From positions 11,309,848 to 11,373,847 of the forward strand of contig NW_026622986.1 in the NCBI RefSeq assembly GCF_023065955.2: a DNA stretch of 64,000 nucleotides, in the 5' to 3' direction. Both the position numbers and the translations under genes were made by a program. Positions 24,196-36,422 of this stretch are shown one piece after another; the first letter of the stretch is position 1, and every line of letters starts with the position of its first letter. The stretch comes from Ursus arctos (taxonomy: Eukaryota > Chordata > Mammalia > Carnivora > Ursidae). The notes under the pieces were generated by a model. That model made no database searches. It was not told the DNA's origin and saw only the letters and a program-made list of their open reading frames with translations.

Positions 24196-24378
24196 TTTTT
24201 TTTTTTTAAGATTTTATTTATTTGAGAGAGAGTGAGCGAGAGAGAGATCACAGAGGGAGAGGGAGAAGCAGACCTGCCGCTGAGTGGAGAGCCTGATGTG
24301 GGACTCAGTCCCAGGACCCTGGGATCATGACCTGAGCCGAAGGCAAATGCTTAACTGACTGAGCCACCCAGGTGCCCC
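24196..24378 (-). mobile_element. CAN-SINE
   Basis: Minus-strand SINE flanked by CTGATAGGTAG / CTGATAGGCAG duplications (about 24184-24194 and 24379-24389). Confidence 0.93.
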
Positions 24379-24389
24379 TGATAGGCAGT

Positions 24390-25083
24390 TTTCTTAATCT
24401 CATATCAGAGTTTTTAAAGTTGAGCTAATATTTTACATGCCATCTTTGTTGACCAGATTGAGCTTTATTCTTGTGAGGGATCTTAATTCTACATTATTTT
24501 TTTATTTGGGAGATTAAATCTTTTAAACCGTTTTTGCCACAACCATTTACAAGGCAATATCAGTACACTATAGCTTATGTTTTAGTCTCCATCCTTTGGC
24601 ATTTGTAAGGAACTAAGTCATTTATGATCTAGTGGTAATTCCTTATAATGAAAATAATCTAATAATCACAAATTAATAGTATAATTTAAACACAGACTCC
24701 CTTTTCATTGATATATTTTAAGCCCACATAATTTGCCCTTGAAGCTTATAAACCAGGTCAAAAGTTCTGGATTTGAAACTAGGTAGGTAGTCTTTCTGTT
24801 TATACCAAATGCTGCTGACACATTTAACTAGAATTGTGAATATAAATCCTTGTTAACTGGGGGAAGCAGTATTTCTTGAAAACATAAGAAGTTAAGAATG
24901 TTTTTTGTTGAGATATGTGAGGAGACCGCGTAATTGGCAAAAAGAGTTGGTAAAAACCCTTTTGTGTGTGCACTTATAAGGGAGCCTTCAGGTTAATTTC
25001 CAGTTAAATTTACTATTTTCAAAGAGGAGGCCCTGATAATCTAATCATTATTTAGAATTGTTTGATAAATTGTGTCACTTTAG
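24390..25083. other. intron, no recognised feature
   Basis: Unique AT-rich intron ending at the acceptor 25082-25083. Confidence 0.5.
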
Positions 25084-25174
25084 GTGGAGGAAGCTAAACA
25101 AGAGTTACAGGAGGTGGTTGAATTCTTGAAAAATCCACAAAAATTTACTGTGCTTGGAGGTAAACTTCCAAAAG
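25084..25174 (+). pseudogene. YME1L1: YME1L1 exon: [15 protein letters not shown]
   Basis: 91 bp between CACTTTAG and GTAAGT. Encodes the FtsH-family stretch just before Walker A ([18 protein letters not shown]...GGKLPKG). One conservative I to V change. Confidence 0.93.
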
Positions 25175-25760
25175 GTAAGTTATCTTCCCTTTACCATGAC
25201 TTGACATAAAAAAAAAAAAAAACCAAAGCAAAACTGTAATCCATTGCTAATTTAATTTTTACCAGATTTAAAAGCTTTAAGTTTAGTTCTTAATTGCTAT
25301 TTTACAAATAAGTCTTCATTCTGAACATACCATCGTATAATCTTTTTTGAGAGGAGGGCGATTTTGAGTTTTGTTACAATTTCAGACTTTAAGTTGTGTG
25401 AACAGTGCAAAGAACTCTCTGTACTCTTAACCAAACTCAACAGTTTTTTAGCACTTTATCCCATTTGCTCACTTCTTTGCATAAATGTATTTTGAAACTG
25501 TTTAACAGTAGGTAGTAGATATCATGTTTCTTTAATCCTAAATAATTGGTTATGTATTCCCTAAAAATAAGAATATTGTATTCTTATTTTAATAATTCCA
25601 GTATACTTATTAAAATCAGGAAATTTAACATGGTTCCAGAACTGTTATGAAATTCAGTTATATTCAAATTTCTGTATTTCTCTTAATATCTTTTGTAATG
25701 AGGTCCTCCCATCCCCCACCCCAACCCCAGGTTTAGGACTCAATCCAGGTTTATACATTT
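25175..25760. other. intron, no recognised feature
   Basis: Unique AT-rich intron. Confidence 0.45.
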
Positions 25761-25777
25761 AGATTTTTCTTTAATCT

Positions 25778-25943
25778 TTTTTAAAAAATTATTTTAAAGA
25801 AAGAGAGACAGGGAGAATAGGTCGGGGGGAAGAGCAGAGGGAGAGAGAATCCTCAAGCCAACTCCCTGCCGAGTGCAGAGCAGACACGGGGTGCAATCCC
25901 AGGAGCCTGAGATCATGACCTGACCCAGCTACCCAGGCACCCC
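25778..25943 (-). mobile_element. CAN-SINE, diverged
   Basis: Minus-strand SINE flanked by TAGATTTTTCTTTAATCT duplications (about 25760-25777 and 25944-25961). Confidence 0.92.
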
Positions 25944-25980
25944 TAGATTTTTCTTTAATCTGAAAAAAATTCCTCAGCCT

Positions 25981-26171
25981 ATTTATTTATTTATTTGAGA
26001 GAGAGAGAGAGCGCACATGCAAGCACAGGAGTCAGTGGAGGGGAGGGCAGAGGGAGAGAAAATCTCAAGCAGACTCTACACTGAGTGCAAGCCCCATGCG
26101 GGGCTCAATCTCATAACCCTATCATGATCTGAGCCGAAGTCAGATGTTTGACTGAGCCACCTAGGCTCCCC
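25981..26171 (-). mobile_element. CAN-SINE, 20 bp after the previous one
   Basis: Minus-strand SINE flanked by TCCTCAGCCT duplications (25971-25980 and 26172-26181). Its left flank follows the duplication of the preceding SINE almost directly. Confidence 0.92.
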
Positions 26172-26409
26172 TCCTCAGCCTTTTATTCTGGGAGTGGGTG
26201 TGGATCTTTCATGACCTTAAAAATTGTGCAGACTACACACTAATTTGTGGAATGTTCCTCAGTTTGTCTGATGTTTTCTCGCAGTTAATAGGATTTTTAA
26301 TGACTGTTGTGATTTATAATAAATATATATTTAGTCTTAGTCCCATTTCTTGTAGTTTCATAGTGATGACAGCAATAGATTTGTCTTCTGTTGTGTTGAT
26401 GAGGCGACT

Positions 26410-27055
26410 TTAGAACACACTGAAGGTTAGGAGCTGTTGGCCAGGAGAATCAACCATGTGATTAGAGGGCTGGAACTTTTAGTCTCACCCTCCTGACTAC
26501 CCTGGGAGGGGAGTGGCTGGAGGCTGAGTCAGTTATGCCTATGTAATGAGGCCTCCATTAAAACCCAAAAGGGTAGGATTCAGAGAGCTTCTAAGTTGGT
26601 GAACATGAGGGGATGTGGGAAGACTGTCATACCTAGAGAGGGCATAGAAGCTCAGCAGTCCTTTTCCCTTTCCTTGCCCTATGCATCTCTTCCATCTGAC
26701 TGACTGTTCCTGAGTTATATCCTTCTATAATAAACCAGTAATCTAGTAAGTAGAATGTTTCTCAGAGTTCTTTGAGCTATTTGAGCAAATTAATCAAATC
26801 CAAGGGAGGGGTCACTGGAACCTCCTGTCTATGGCCTGTCAGTCAGAAGCACAGGTAACAACCTGGTCTTGTGGATGACATGGAGAGGGGTGGGGGTAGA
26901 GGAAGTCTTTTGGGACCAAGTCCTTAACTTATGGTATTTGATGTATCTCCAGGTAGGTAGCGTCAGAATTGACTTGAATATTAGGATGCCCAACTGCTGT
27001 TGATTGTTGGTGTGAGGGAAAACCATATGATGGAATTGGGTACAAGATTGTAATG
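26410..27055 (+). repeat. old LTR-like repeat (family not named)
   Basis: Contains text reminiscent of mammalian ERV LTRs: CCATTAAAACCCAAAAGG, TAATAAACCAGTAATCTAGTA (a polyadenylation-type stretch), GAGCAAATTAATCAAATCCA, then AGTCAGAAGCACAGGTAACA. No coding capacity seen. The family call is from memory and uncertain. Confidence 0.4.
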
Positions 27056-27144
27056 GCTTTGTGATGTCCTTGTACTATATGTTTGTACTATGCTTTAATC
27101 ACTTATATTAAACTTTTATGGTTTCTGATGTTTTGCTGCTAAAA

Positions 27145-27396
27145 TTAGCAATGTGGGAACTGGGCAAAATGTGTGAGGGGGAAGGGAGAAACATGCTTCC
27201 AGTTGTCGAATGAATAAGTAAGAAGAATAAAAGGCATAGGAAATATAGTCAATGATATTGAAATAGTATTGTATGGTGACAGGTGGTAGCTACACTTGTG
27301 GTGAGCACAGCATAATGTATAAATTGTCAAATCAGTATGTTGTACACCTGAAATTAATGTAACTGTGTGTCAGCTGTTTAATTAAAATAATAAAAT
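27145..27396 (+). mobile_element. older L1 3' UTR
   Basis: Plus-strand L1 terminal text: ATTGAAATAGTATTGTATGG, GTGGTGAGCACAGCATAATG, ATGTTGTACACCTGAAATTA, ending in AATTAAAATAATAAAATC. Confidence 0.8.
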
Positions 27397-29109
<1,713 letters not shown>

Positions 29110-29306
29110 TTTTTTTTTTTTTGAAGATTTTATTTATTTGACAGACAGAGAGACGGCCAATGAGAGAGGGAACACAGGCAGGGGGAGTGGGAGAGGAAGA
29201 AGCAGGCTCCCAGCAGGGGAGCCTGATGTGGGGCTGGATCCCAGAACACTGGGATCACACCCTGAGCCAAAGGCAGATGCTTAAGGACTGCGCCACCCAG
29301 GCACCC
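29110..29306 (-). mobile_element. CAN-SINE
   Basis: Minus-strand SINE flanked by CTGAGGCTACTGTTCTT / CTGAGGCTGCTGTTCTT (29093-29109 and 29307-29323). Confidence 0.95.
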
Positions 29307-29475
29307 CTGAGGCTGCTGTTCTTAAATCAGTTTTAAAAGAAAGAAAAAAAGATCTCCTTGTGTGTATTTTCTCCTTAATGAATGAATATCTTCTGTTGGC
29401 TTTTGACAGTCTTACAGGTTTTTAATACTTACATGATTTTGTTCAGAAAGTACTGATTTCATTAAACTTATTTGA

Positions 29476-29628
<153 letters not shown>

Positions 29629-29690
29629 TAATTGAGTCTTCCTCTGTCTTTGGGATATGGTGATATAATTGGAAACGTTCGAGAAATAGC

Positions 29691-29804
29691 TGGGCATCTG
29701 GCTGGCTCAGTCAGTGGAGCATGCAACTCTTGATCTCCGAGTTGTGCGTTTGAGCCACATGTGGAGTGTAGAGATTACTTAAAAATCAAATCTTAAATAA
29801 AAAA
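29691..29804 (+). mobile_element. older short CAN-SINE
   Basis: Plus-strand SINE head (GCATCTGGCTGGCTCAGTCA, then GTGTAGAGATTACTTAAAAA), 63 bases after the Walker B exon. Confidence 0.85.
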
Positions 29805-30510
29805 TAGGAAAAAATGTAGGCAACAGAGTAGTCCCTGTACAAGAAGTCAAGACAAGCTGCATTCTCTGTGTTGTGTTCTTTCCATTACTAATGAATGGGG
29901 TGACTGATGTATCAACTCTTCTTAACTGGTGATTTCTGTACTTTCATTAATTGTATTATGACAGGAACGTGATGATTCCAGTTGAGAATACTAGTCTGTT
30001 TGGAGATGTAAAGAGTGTATGCTGGTTACTACACAATTAGTGTTGTGGTATATTAAAAGTTTGCATCAGTTTTTAAAATATAAAGAGCAAGAGGTGGGGT
30101 TGCTTTGAAAGAAGGGAAAACTTCTTAAAACCATGTTAAGACATTTTAGAACCAACCAGGAAGTCTAGGAGTGAATAATTTGAATTGGTAAACTTGAGAG
30201 TAAGTTTTCACAAATTAGGTACCCAGGCCTTTTCTATCAGGTCATGTCTTCCTAAGTAGGACAAATATTGTGAGGGCATGTAATCAGAGAGGACTTTGTG
30301 ACTTATTGTTAGCAATTTTATTGAAGTGTACTGGCCTAATAACATTTGTTCCTTTTAAAAAATAATAGAAATGTCTTCTCATTTTGGGTATAAAAAAGAT
30401 CAGTCCCTTTTCTTTACTAAGTTTAATGATAAACAGTTTTGTGTAGAGCATTTTTATACTTGTACTGTTTTAATTTTCAGTGAAACGTTACTTTTTTTCT
30501 TTTTTAATAG
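29805..30510. other. intron, no recognised feature
   Basis: Unique AT-rich intron ending at the acceptor TTTTTAATAG. Confidence 0.5.
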
Positions 30511-30573
30511 TTTTAAACCCAATGAAGGAGTTATCATAATAGGAGCCACAAACTTCCCAGAGGCATTAGATAA
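30511..30573 (+). pseudogene. YME1L1: YME1L1 exon: sensor 1
   Basis: 63 bp between TTTTTAATAG and GTACGT. Encodes FKPNEGVIIIGATNFPEALD and the first two bases of the next codon. The sensor-1 asparagine (ATN) is intact. The splice phase leaves AA to join T of the next exon. Confidence 0.93.
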
Positions 30574-30619
30574 GTACGTATTAAAAGACTTTTTTTGACA
30601 AGTACTGATACATACTGAA

Positions 30620-30915
30620 ACATGGATGAATTGTGAAAGTAAAGAAGCCCATCACAAAACATCACATGTGATTCTATTTGTATGGAATGTCCAGAATAAG
30701 CAAATTGGTGGCAACAGAAAGTAGATTAGTTGTTGCCAGAGGGTGGGAAGAATGGAGAGTGACTGTTGGTGGCTGGGGGTTTCTTTTGGGGTAGGGGAGT
30801 AAACGTCTTCTTGAGTTAGATTGTTGATAATTGCACAACTCTGAATATATTAAAAACCACTGGATTGTCTACTTTAAATTCTGTGATATGTGAATTAAAT
30901 TTCAGTAAAGTCGTT
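30620..30915 (+). repeat. ancient L1 3' UTR fragment
   Basis: Plus-strand L1-like text: GTTGCCAGAGGGTGGG, GATTGTTGATAATTGCACAAC, then GTGATATGTGAATTAAATTTC. Confidence 0.6.
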
Positions 30916-31307
30916 AAGAGAATCTTCTGACAACTTTATATCACAAGATTTTGGGGGTGGCGGAAAGCGTTTTTAAAATAAAATTCATTATAGTTGAAAA
31001 TTTTTGATTTTATCATAGAATTTACTCATATTTTACTTTGATCTAGTAGTTTTATCTTTGCCTAAGTCTTAGTTTAACATTCTATACTTACAGCGGTTAT
31101 GATTGGAAGCTATCACAGTGTAGCTCTCCCAATAGACTGCTCTAGAATTATTGTTCTTGAGCGACTGGATTGCAGGTTTTTGTTTTTGAGGGTTGTGTAC
31201 GATCTCTCTCTGTCAGCCTTTGTTCTGCCTTCTGGTTATTGAAACTGTTACCTGAGCCATGTTTTACAAGGAGTTATCAGAATATTTATGTTCAAAACTC
31301 CAATCTA

Positions 31308-31441
31308 GGGTGAAATAATGTGATGGGGATTAAGGAATGCACTTGTCATGATGAGCACTGGGTGATGTGTGGAATTGTTGAATCACTATGTATACCTGAA
31401 ATTAATATAACACTGTATATTAACTGTCCTGGAATTAAAAA
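31308..31441 (+). mobile_element. 5'-truncated L1 tail with target-site duplication
   Basis: 134-bp L1 3' end (GCACTTGTCATGATGAGCAC, then TGTATATTAACTGTCCTGG). The target copies are CAAAACTCCAATCTA (31293-31307) and CAAAACTCCAGTCTA (31666-31680). A SINE later inserted inside the 3' copy. Confidence 0.85.
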
Positions 31442-31453
31442 ACAAAACTCCAG

Positions 31454-31664
31454 GGGCGCCTGGGTGACGCAGTTGTTGGGCGTCTGCCTTCGGCTCAGGG
31501 CGTGATCCCGGCGTTGTGGGATCGAGCCCCGCATCAGGCTCTTCCGCTATGAGCCTGCTTCTTCCTCTCCCACTCCCCCTGCTTGTGTTCCCTCTCTCGC
31601 TGGCTGTCTCTATCTCTGTCGAATAAATAAATAAAATCTTAAAAAAAAAACAAAAACAAAAACA
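31454..31664 (+). mobile_element. CAN-SINE inside the L1 target duplication
   Basis: Plus-strand, young-looking SINE flanked by ACAAAACTCCAG copies (31442-31453 and 31665-31676). It ends about 130 bases before the damaged YME1L1 exon. Confidence 0.95.
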
Positions 31665-31795
31665 ACAAAACTCCAGTCTAACCTCTGGTTGCCATTATCT
31701 TTCCATCTTGTCTTTAAAGTGTCAGTCCTATTTAATTTGACTTTCAGCATACTCAGATTATTAATTTATATTTTCTTCTTATATTCTACCTTTAG

Positions 31796-31912
31796 TGCCA
31801 TTATTAATAGGTCCTGGTCGTTTTGACATGCAGGTTACAGTTCCAAGACCAGATGTTAAAGGTTGAACAGAAATTTTGAAATGGTATCTCAATAAAATAA
31901 AGTTTGATCACT
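31796..31912 (+). pseudogene. YME1L1: YME1L1 exon with frameshift and nonsense (arginine-finger exon)
   Basis: 117 bp between TACCTTTAG and GTAAGT. The phase needs 113 bp, so 4 bp are extra. The extra bases lie at TGCC-ATTA-TTAATAGG (about 31800-31805), just before the codons for the second-region-of-homology motif RPGRFD. Read from the previous exon, the frame stops at TGA 31824-31826. If the extra bases are ignored, the original frame meets TGA at 31864-31866, where family members have an arginine (VKGRTEIL), a CpG-type CGA to TGA change. The first arginine of the RPGRFD motif is also changed (CGT to GGT). Skipping this exon does not rescue the frame: joining the neighbours gives AAC TGT TGA. 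Confidence 0.9.
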
Positions 31913-32074
31913 GTAAGTCTAATTCCAGTAACAAACTTTATTATTATCTCTATAAAATGGTAATATTTCATTCTGCCCTGTTTGTGGTCCTTACTTGATA
32001 AATGTCTCAAAAGACCAGTTTTTTTATGTCCCTTTTTTCCTCTCCATTTATATGTCCTTTTAAGTTTATTTCTT

Positions 32075-32273
32075 TTCTTTTTTTTTTTAAAGATTTTATT
32101 CATTTGACAGAGAGAGAGACAGCCAGCGAGAGAGGGCACACAAGCAGGGGGAGTGGGAGAGGAAGAAGCAGGCTCATAGTGGAGGAGCCTGATGTGGGGC
32201 TCGATCCCACAATGCCAGGATCACGCCCTGAGCCGAAGGCAGATGCTTAACCGCTGTGCCACCCAGGCGCCCC
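32075..32273 (-). mobile_element. CAN-SINE
   Basis: Minus-strand SINE flanked by TAAGTTTATTTCTT duplications (32061-32074 and 32274-32287). Confidence 0.95.
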
Positions 32274-32348
32274 TAAGTTTATTTCTTAATTATTGTGTAT
32301 GTAGGAAATTCTGTCATTTGAATCCTGATTCTAAAGAATGTTTTCTTG

Positions 32349-32538
32349 GGGCACCTGGGTGGTTCAGTTGGTTAATCAGCTGCCTTTGGCTCAGGTCGTG
32401 ATTCCAGGGTTCTGGGATCGAGCCTCGAATCGGGTTCCCTGCTCAGCAGGGGAGTCTGCTTCTCCATCTTCCTCTGCCCCTGTTCATGTACTCTTTCTCA
32501 CTCACTCTCTCAATAAATAAATAAATAATCTTTAAAAA
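32349..32538 (+). mobile_element. CAN-SINE
   Basis: Plus-strand SINE flanked by AATGTTTTCTTG duplications (32337-32348 and 32539-32550). It lies 75 bp from the previous SINE in opposite orientation, so the two could form a hairpin in RNA. Confidence 0.94.
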
Positions 32539-32745
32539 AATGTTTTCTTGAGAGTATTCAGATAAATAATACTTGAAGATAAAGATACGTATAAATGTTT
32601 TTAAGATGAATGTAAAATTTGAAATAGTAGAAAGAGCACATATAATCACTTTGGGCCCAAAAGAGGCAAAGTGTAAAACAAAACACATGAAAATATTATG
32701 GACCCACTTAAGTAATAAATACAGCTATTAAGCTGCAGTATTTTC

Positions 32746-32958
32746 TTTTTTTCTTTTCTTTTCTTTTTAAAAGATTTTATTTATTTATTTGATGGAGAGA
32801 GAGACAGCCAGCGAGAGAGGGAACACAGGCAGGGGGAGTGGGAGAGGAAGAAGCAGGCTCCCAGTGGAGGAGCCTGATGTGGGGCTCAATCCCAGGACTC
32901 TGGAATCGCGCCCTGAGCCAAAGGCAGACGCTTAACAACTGAGCCACCCAGGCGCCCC
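32746..32958 (-). mobile_element. CAN-SINE
   Basis: Minus-strand SINE flanked by TAAGCTGCAGTATTTTC duplications (32729-32745 and 32959-32975), with a TTTTC-rich start. Confidence 0.95.
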
Positions 32959-32975
32959 TAAGCTGCAGTATTTTC

Positions 32976-33441
32976 AAAGATAGGTGAATCAATTTGTAAA
33001 GCCAGATATGTTTCTTAAAATAAGGGGAGCTTTTTACAAATGTACATATAATACTAAATACCTATGTATAAATTATTTAAAGATGAAATTCAGAAAACAA
33101 AATGCTGTCTGTGAGTATACATTTTCAGTTTGTGCTTAGGCTAGTAACAATTTAGGTCATAATTTGAAGGTTTATAAATCATGTCTGGCAACCGCATTTC
33201 TTTGTTTGCACAAAGTTATTTAAATTTAAAAACTTCTGTGATTTGTCCCAGTGGTAATTTTAATGATATATTAATGGCAATTTTCACTTTTGCCTTTAGA
33301 AAAAGTAAGTTTATTTTGTTGTTACAGTGAAACAAATATTTTAAGTTCTAGTTCAGGATGGCTGTTTTCTTTTTTCTTTTGGAGTGTGAGTTGTTTGTGA
33401 AGAGTTGTTTTGGAATTTTAATATTGTGTTTGTCTACGTAG
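32976..33441. other. intron, no recognised feature
   Basis: Unique AT-rich intron ending at the acceptor 33440-33441. Confidence 0.5.
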
Positions 33442-33597
33442 CTGTTGATCCAGAAATTATAGCTCGAGGGACTGTTGGCTTTTCTGGAGCAGAGTTGGAG
33501 AATCTTGTGAACCAGGCTGCATTGAAGGCAGCTGTTGATGGAAAAGAAATGGTTACCATGAAGGAACTAGAGTTTTCCAAAGATAAAATTCTAATGG
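33442..33597 (+). pseudogene. YME1L1: YME1L1 exon: AAA lid
   Basis: 156 bp between GTCTACGTAG and GTAGGT. Encodes [39 protein letters not shown] and on to KDKILM. This is the helical lid of the AAA+ module with its conserved GFSGAEL sensor-2 region. No damage seen. Confidence 0.94.
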
Positions 33598-34133
33598 GTA
33601 GGTTTTCTCTCCCCTTTTTTCTTTTTTCCCTGTCTTACACTGTTCATTATGTTAGAGAGTAAATTTTTCTTTTTGAGAAAAAGGTTATAAAAAAGAAAGG
33701 TATAGGAGCAAGAAAATACATACTCAAAATAGCCACACAATTGGGCCTCGTACAGAACAAACATAGTTTATATGATTATACTGTTTGGGGGCAGGGAGTT
33801 TCCTCTTGTCTGATATTGCTGATAAAAGAATAATTTTACTGATTTTCAGTATTTGATTTTAAATCTTGAATCGGCTTCAGAACAGGTTAGTTATGACATT
33901 CCTTGTTTAAATTTATTTCCTGGAAATAGAATTTAACTTTCCTTGTTGATAGTAAGGAGTAAGATGACAGCTCCTACAATTTTGGTTGTCAGTTGGCACA
34001 TTGTTGTGGTTTAAAATACTTAATAACATTAAGTCATGTCACTCTCAGAATTACTTAAAGGCAAGTGGGTTTCATTCATCTAAGTATACCTTCCTAACGG
34101 AACAATTTTATTCAATTAAATTTTTATCCTTAG
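33598..34133. other. intron, no recognised feature
   Basis: Repeat-free AT-rich intron. Confidence 0.5.
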
Positions 34134-34285
34134 GGCCTGAACGTAGAAGCGTGGAAATTGATAACAAAAACAAAACCATCACAGCGTATCATGAGTCTGG
34201 TCATGCTATTATTGCATATTACACTAAAGATGCAATGCCTATCAACAAAGCTACAATCATGCCACGAGGGCCCACACGTGGGCAT
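34134..34285 (+). pseudogene. YME1L1: YME1L1 exon: zinc metallopeptidase active site
   Basis: 152 bp between TATCCTTAG and GTAAGT. Encodes the M41 zinc-binding motif HESGH (HEXXH) within TITAYHESGHAIIAYY, then INKATIMPRGPTRGH. Family members have GPTLGH; the leucine is arginine here, a non-conservative change near the active-site fold. The HEXXH residues themselves are intact. Confidence 0.94.
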
Positions 34286-34917
34286 GTAAGTATCTTGTAG
34301 TTTTCTTCTTTTCTTTCAAATAACACTCTCCAAAAGCTTATGTAGGAAATTGTTGATGAAAATAATTAAAAAGAAAGTTTGCTGATAACTTTCTTCTTTA
34401 ACATTCTGAACCATCGTGAAATCAGAGATACTCATGAAACTTACCTGCTAATAAAGAATATTAATATTTCACATATATATTTACATTATGAAATTTAAAT
34501 GTGGAATAACAACAAAGTGTCATTCTTAAATATGTAATTGCTCTTTTCCCTCCACAAAGAAATTATGTCAGTGGTTCCATAGTTTTTTGGAGATTTTTCT
34601 TACTGAGTACAAGTTTCATTTTCATATCTTTCTAATGATAGACATTTTAAGCATTTTTATGCACCTGGGTATAATTCCATCCTATTGCAGCATTATATAC
34701 TTATTACATATAAAATGAACTTTTACTTTATAAAGAATTTTTCTTATTTTGTATATTGCCAGTTTTGTCATTAGTCACCTGAGACCATCTCTACTAAATG
34801 TCTTTGAGCTGTCAGCATCATGATATTAAGTACTATAGTGAGAGCCAAATGATAATTTTGATTATTAATAATAAGTATTTCAAACGGTGTCTGAAGTTTT
34901 TGTTTTCAATTGTCTAG
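34286..34917. other. intron, no recognised feature
   Basis: Repeat-free AT-rich intron. Confidence 0.5.
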
Positions 34918-35044
34918 GTGTCCCTGTTGCCTGAGAATGACAGATGGAATGAAACTAGAGCTCAGCTGCTTGCACAGATGGATGTTAGTATGGGAGGAAG
35001 AGTGGCTGAGGAGCTTATATTTGGAACTGACCATATCACAACAG
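34918..35044 (+). pseudogene. YME1L1: YME1L1 exon: MGGRVAEELIFG
   Basis: 127 bp between TTGTCTAG and GTTGGC. Encodes VSLLPENDRWNETRAQLLAQ and MDVSMGGRVAEELIFGTDHI. It includes MGGRVAEEL, an M41 signature. The donor GTTGGC is weak compared with the others. A SINE begins 25 bases after it. Confidence 0.93.
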
Positions 35045-35068
35045 GTTGGCTGTAAAGAATGGCTTTAG

Positions 35069-35280
35069 TTCAGGGGCGCCTGGGTGGCACAGCGGTTAAG
35101 CGTCTGCCTTCGGCTCAGGGCGTGATCCCAGCATTATAGGATCGAGCCCCACATCAGGCTCCTCTGCTACGAGCCTGCTTCTTCCTCTCCCACTCCCCCT
35201 GCTTGTGTTCCCTCTCTCGCTGGCTGTCTCTATCTCTGTCAAATAAATAAATAAAATCTAAAAGAAAAAAAAGAAAAAAA
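35069..35280 (+). mobile_element. CAN-SINE filling most of a short intron
   Basis: Plus-strand, young-looking SINE flanked by perfect AAAGAATGGCTTTAG duplications (35054-35068 and 35281-35295). It makes up about two thirds of a 320-bp intron, starting 25 bases past the splice donor. Confidence 0.96.
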
Positions 35281-35364
35281 AAAGAATGGCTTTAGCTCAA
35301 ATTGTGCTTGCTGATTTAAAAATATTTTTAAAAATTGAGCTCTATGTATATTTTTAAATTTTAG

Positions 35365-35438
35365 GTGCTTCCAGTGATTTTGATAATGCAACTAAAATAG
35401 CAAAGTGGATGGTTACCAAATTTGGAATGAGTGAAAAT
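35365..35438 (+). pseudogene. YME1L1: YME1L1 exon: third zinc ligand
   Basis: 74 bp between AAATTTTAG and GTAATA. Encodes ASSDFDNATKIAKWMVTKFG, carrying the aspartate (SDFDNAT) that is the third zinc ligand in FtsH-type proteases. R to W at KIAKRM is a CpG-type CGG to TGG change, and the last codon is AAT where family members have lysine. The exon-final base is T rather than the preferred G. Confidence 0.92.
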
Positions 35439-36066
35439 GTAATAGCTAATTTTAACCCTTCCTCATGTATCAAATGATGGTTTGCCAAGTGTCTCTTTAT
35501 GAGAGAGGTTCTCATTATAACTTGGTAACATATACAATTCCCCTGTCTCATTCCAAGTAGATTTGCCACAGCTTATTCTAAACTAAACATTACTTTTTGA
35601 GTAATAAAATATAGTATTCACTTTCCATTCTAGCTGTTTGGACAATAACAGTATCTCGTGAGTTAAGCAAATGATAAGATACTCTGTTTCTGTTCGTATG
35701 ACATAAAACACCTGTTTGCTGGGCTTGCTTACTTTACGCTTTCCACATATTTCACTCTCCTACATTATCACTATGACTTCATAAAGCACTTCCAATACAC
35801 AACATTGTGGATTTCTGGATTTGGAATAGCTGCAAAGGTTTTCTAAGAAGGTACACAGAACCATACATAGGATTTTAAATTTTCTCTCTTGCTCATACTT
35901 TTAATTTCAGAATGATGAAATTTCCTTGCCCTCAAGGGTGTTTTTATATTGAATTTCTTCCTTGCCCCCATGATGTTTCCTTAAGTATAGGATAGTATTT
36001 CCTTGATTACATTTACTAGTGGTTTAGGGTTTTTCTGTTCAATTTCTTTCTTTTCGTTTATTTTAG
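35439..36066. other. intron, no recognised feature
   Basis: Repeat-free intron. Confidence 0.5.
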
Positions 36067-36153
36067 CTTGGAGTTATGACCTACAGTGATACTGGGAAAC
36101 TGAGTCCAGAAACTCAATCTGCTATTGAACAAGAAATTAGAATCCTTCTAAGG
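36067..36153 (+). pseudogene. YME1L1: YME1L1 exon: LGVMTYSDTGKLSPETQ
   Basis: 87 bp (29 codons) between TATTTTAG and GTAATG. Encodes LGVMTYSDTGKLSPETQSAI and EQEIRILLR. Same as remembered human protein. Confidence 0.93.
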
Positions 36154-36375
36154 GTAATGATCATATTTTTCTGTGCTTATTTATCTAGTCATAATGTGAC
36201 TAAATAGTTAGGTGCTACCAGAAGATAATGGTTATCCCCTGTTTAGAAATGTCACTCTATATAATAAAGAGAATAAGTGCACTGTTGAAACCATGATTTC
36301 AATATGTTGTTTGGGAGCCTCTGGTCATAGACTGTATCTTTATTTTATTCTGGCCGTAGGCTAAGAATAGTTTAT

Positions 36376-36422
36376 ACTGTATGGTGACTAATATAATATA
36401 ATAAAAAATCATTATAAAAAAA
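36376..36422 (+). mobile_element. very short 5'-truncated L1 tail
   Basis: About 45 bp consisting of CTGTATGGTGACTAATATAA, then TATAATAAAAAATC and an A-run. It is the last bases of the young L1 seen ending at 52075. Flanked by AAGAATAGTTTATA duplications (36362-36375 and 36423-36436). Confidence 0.85.
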
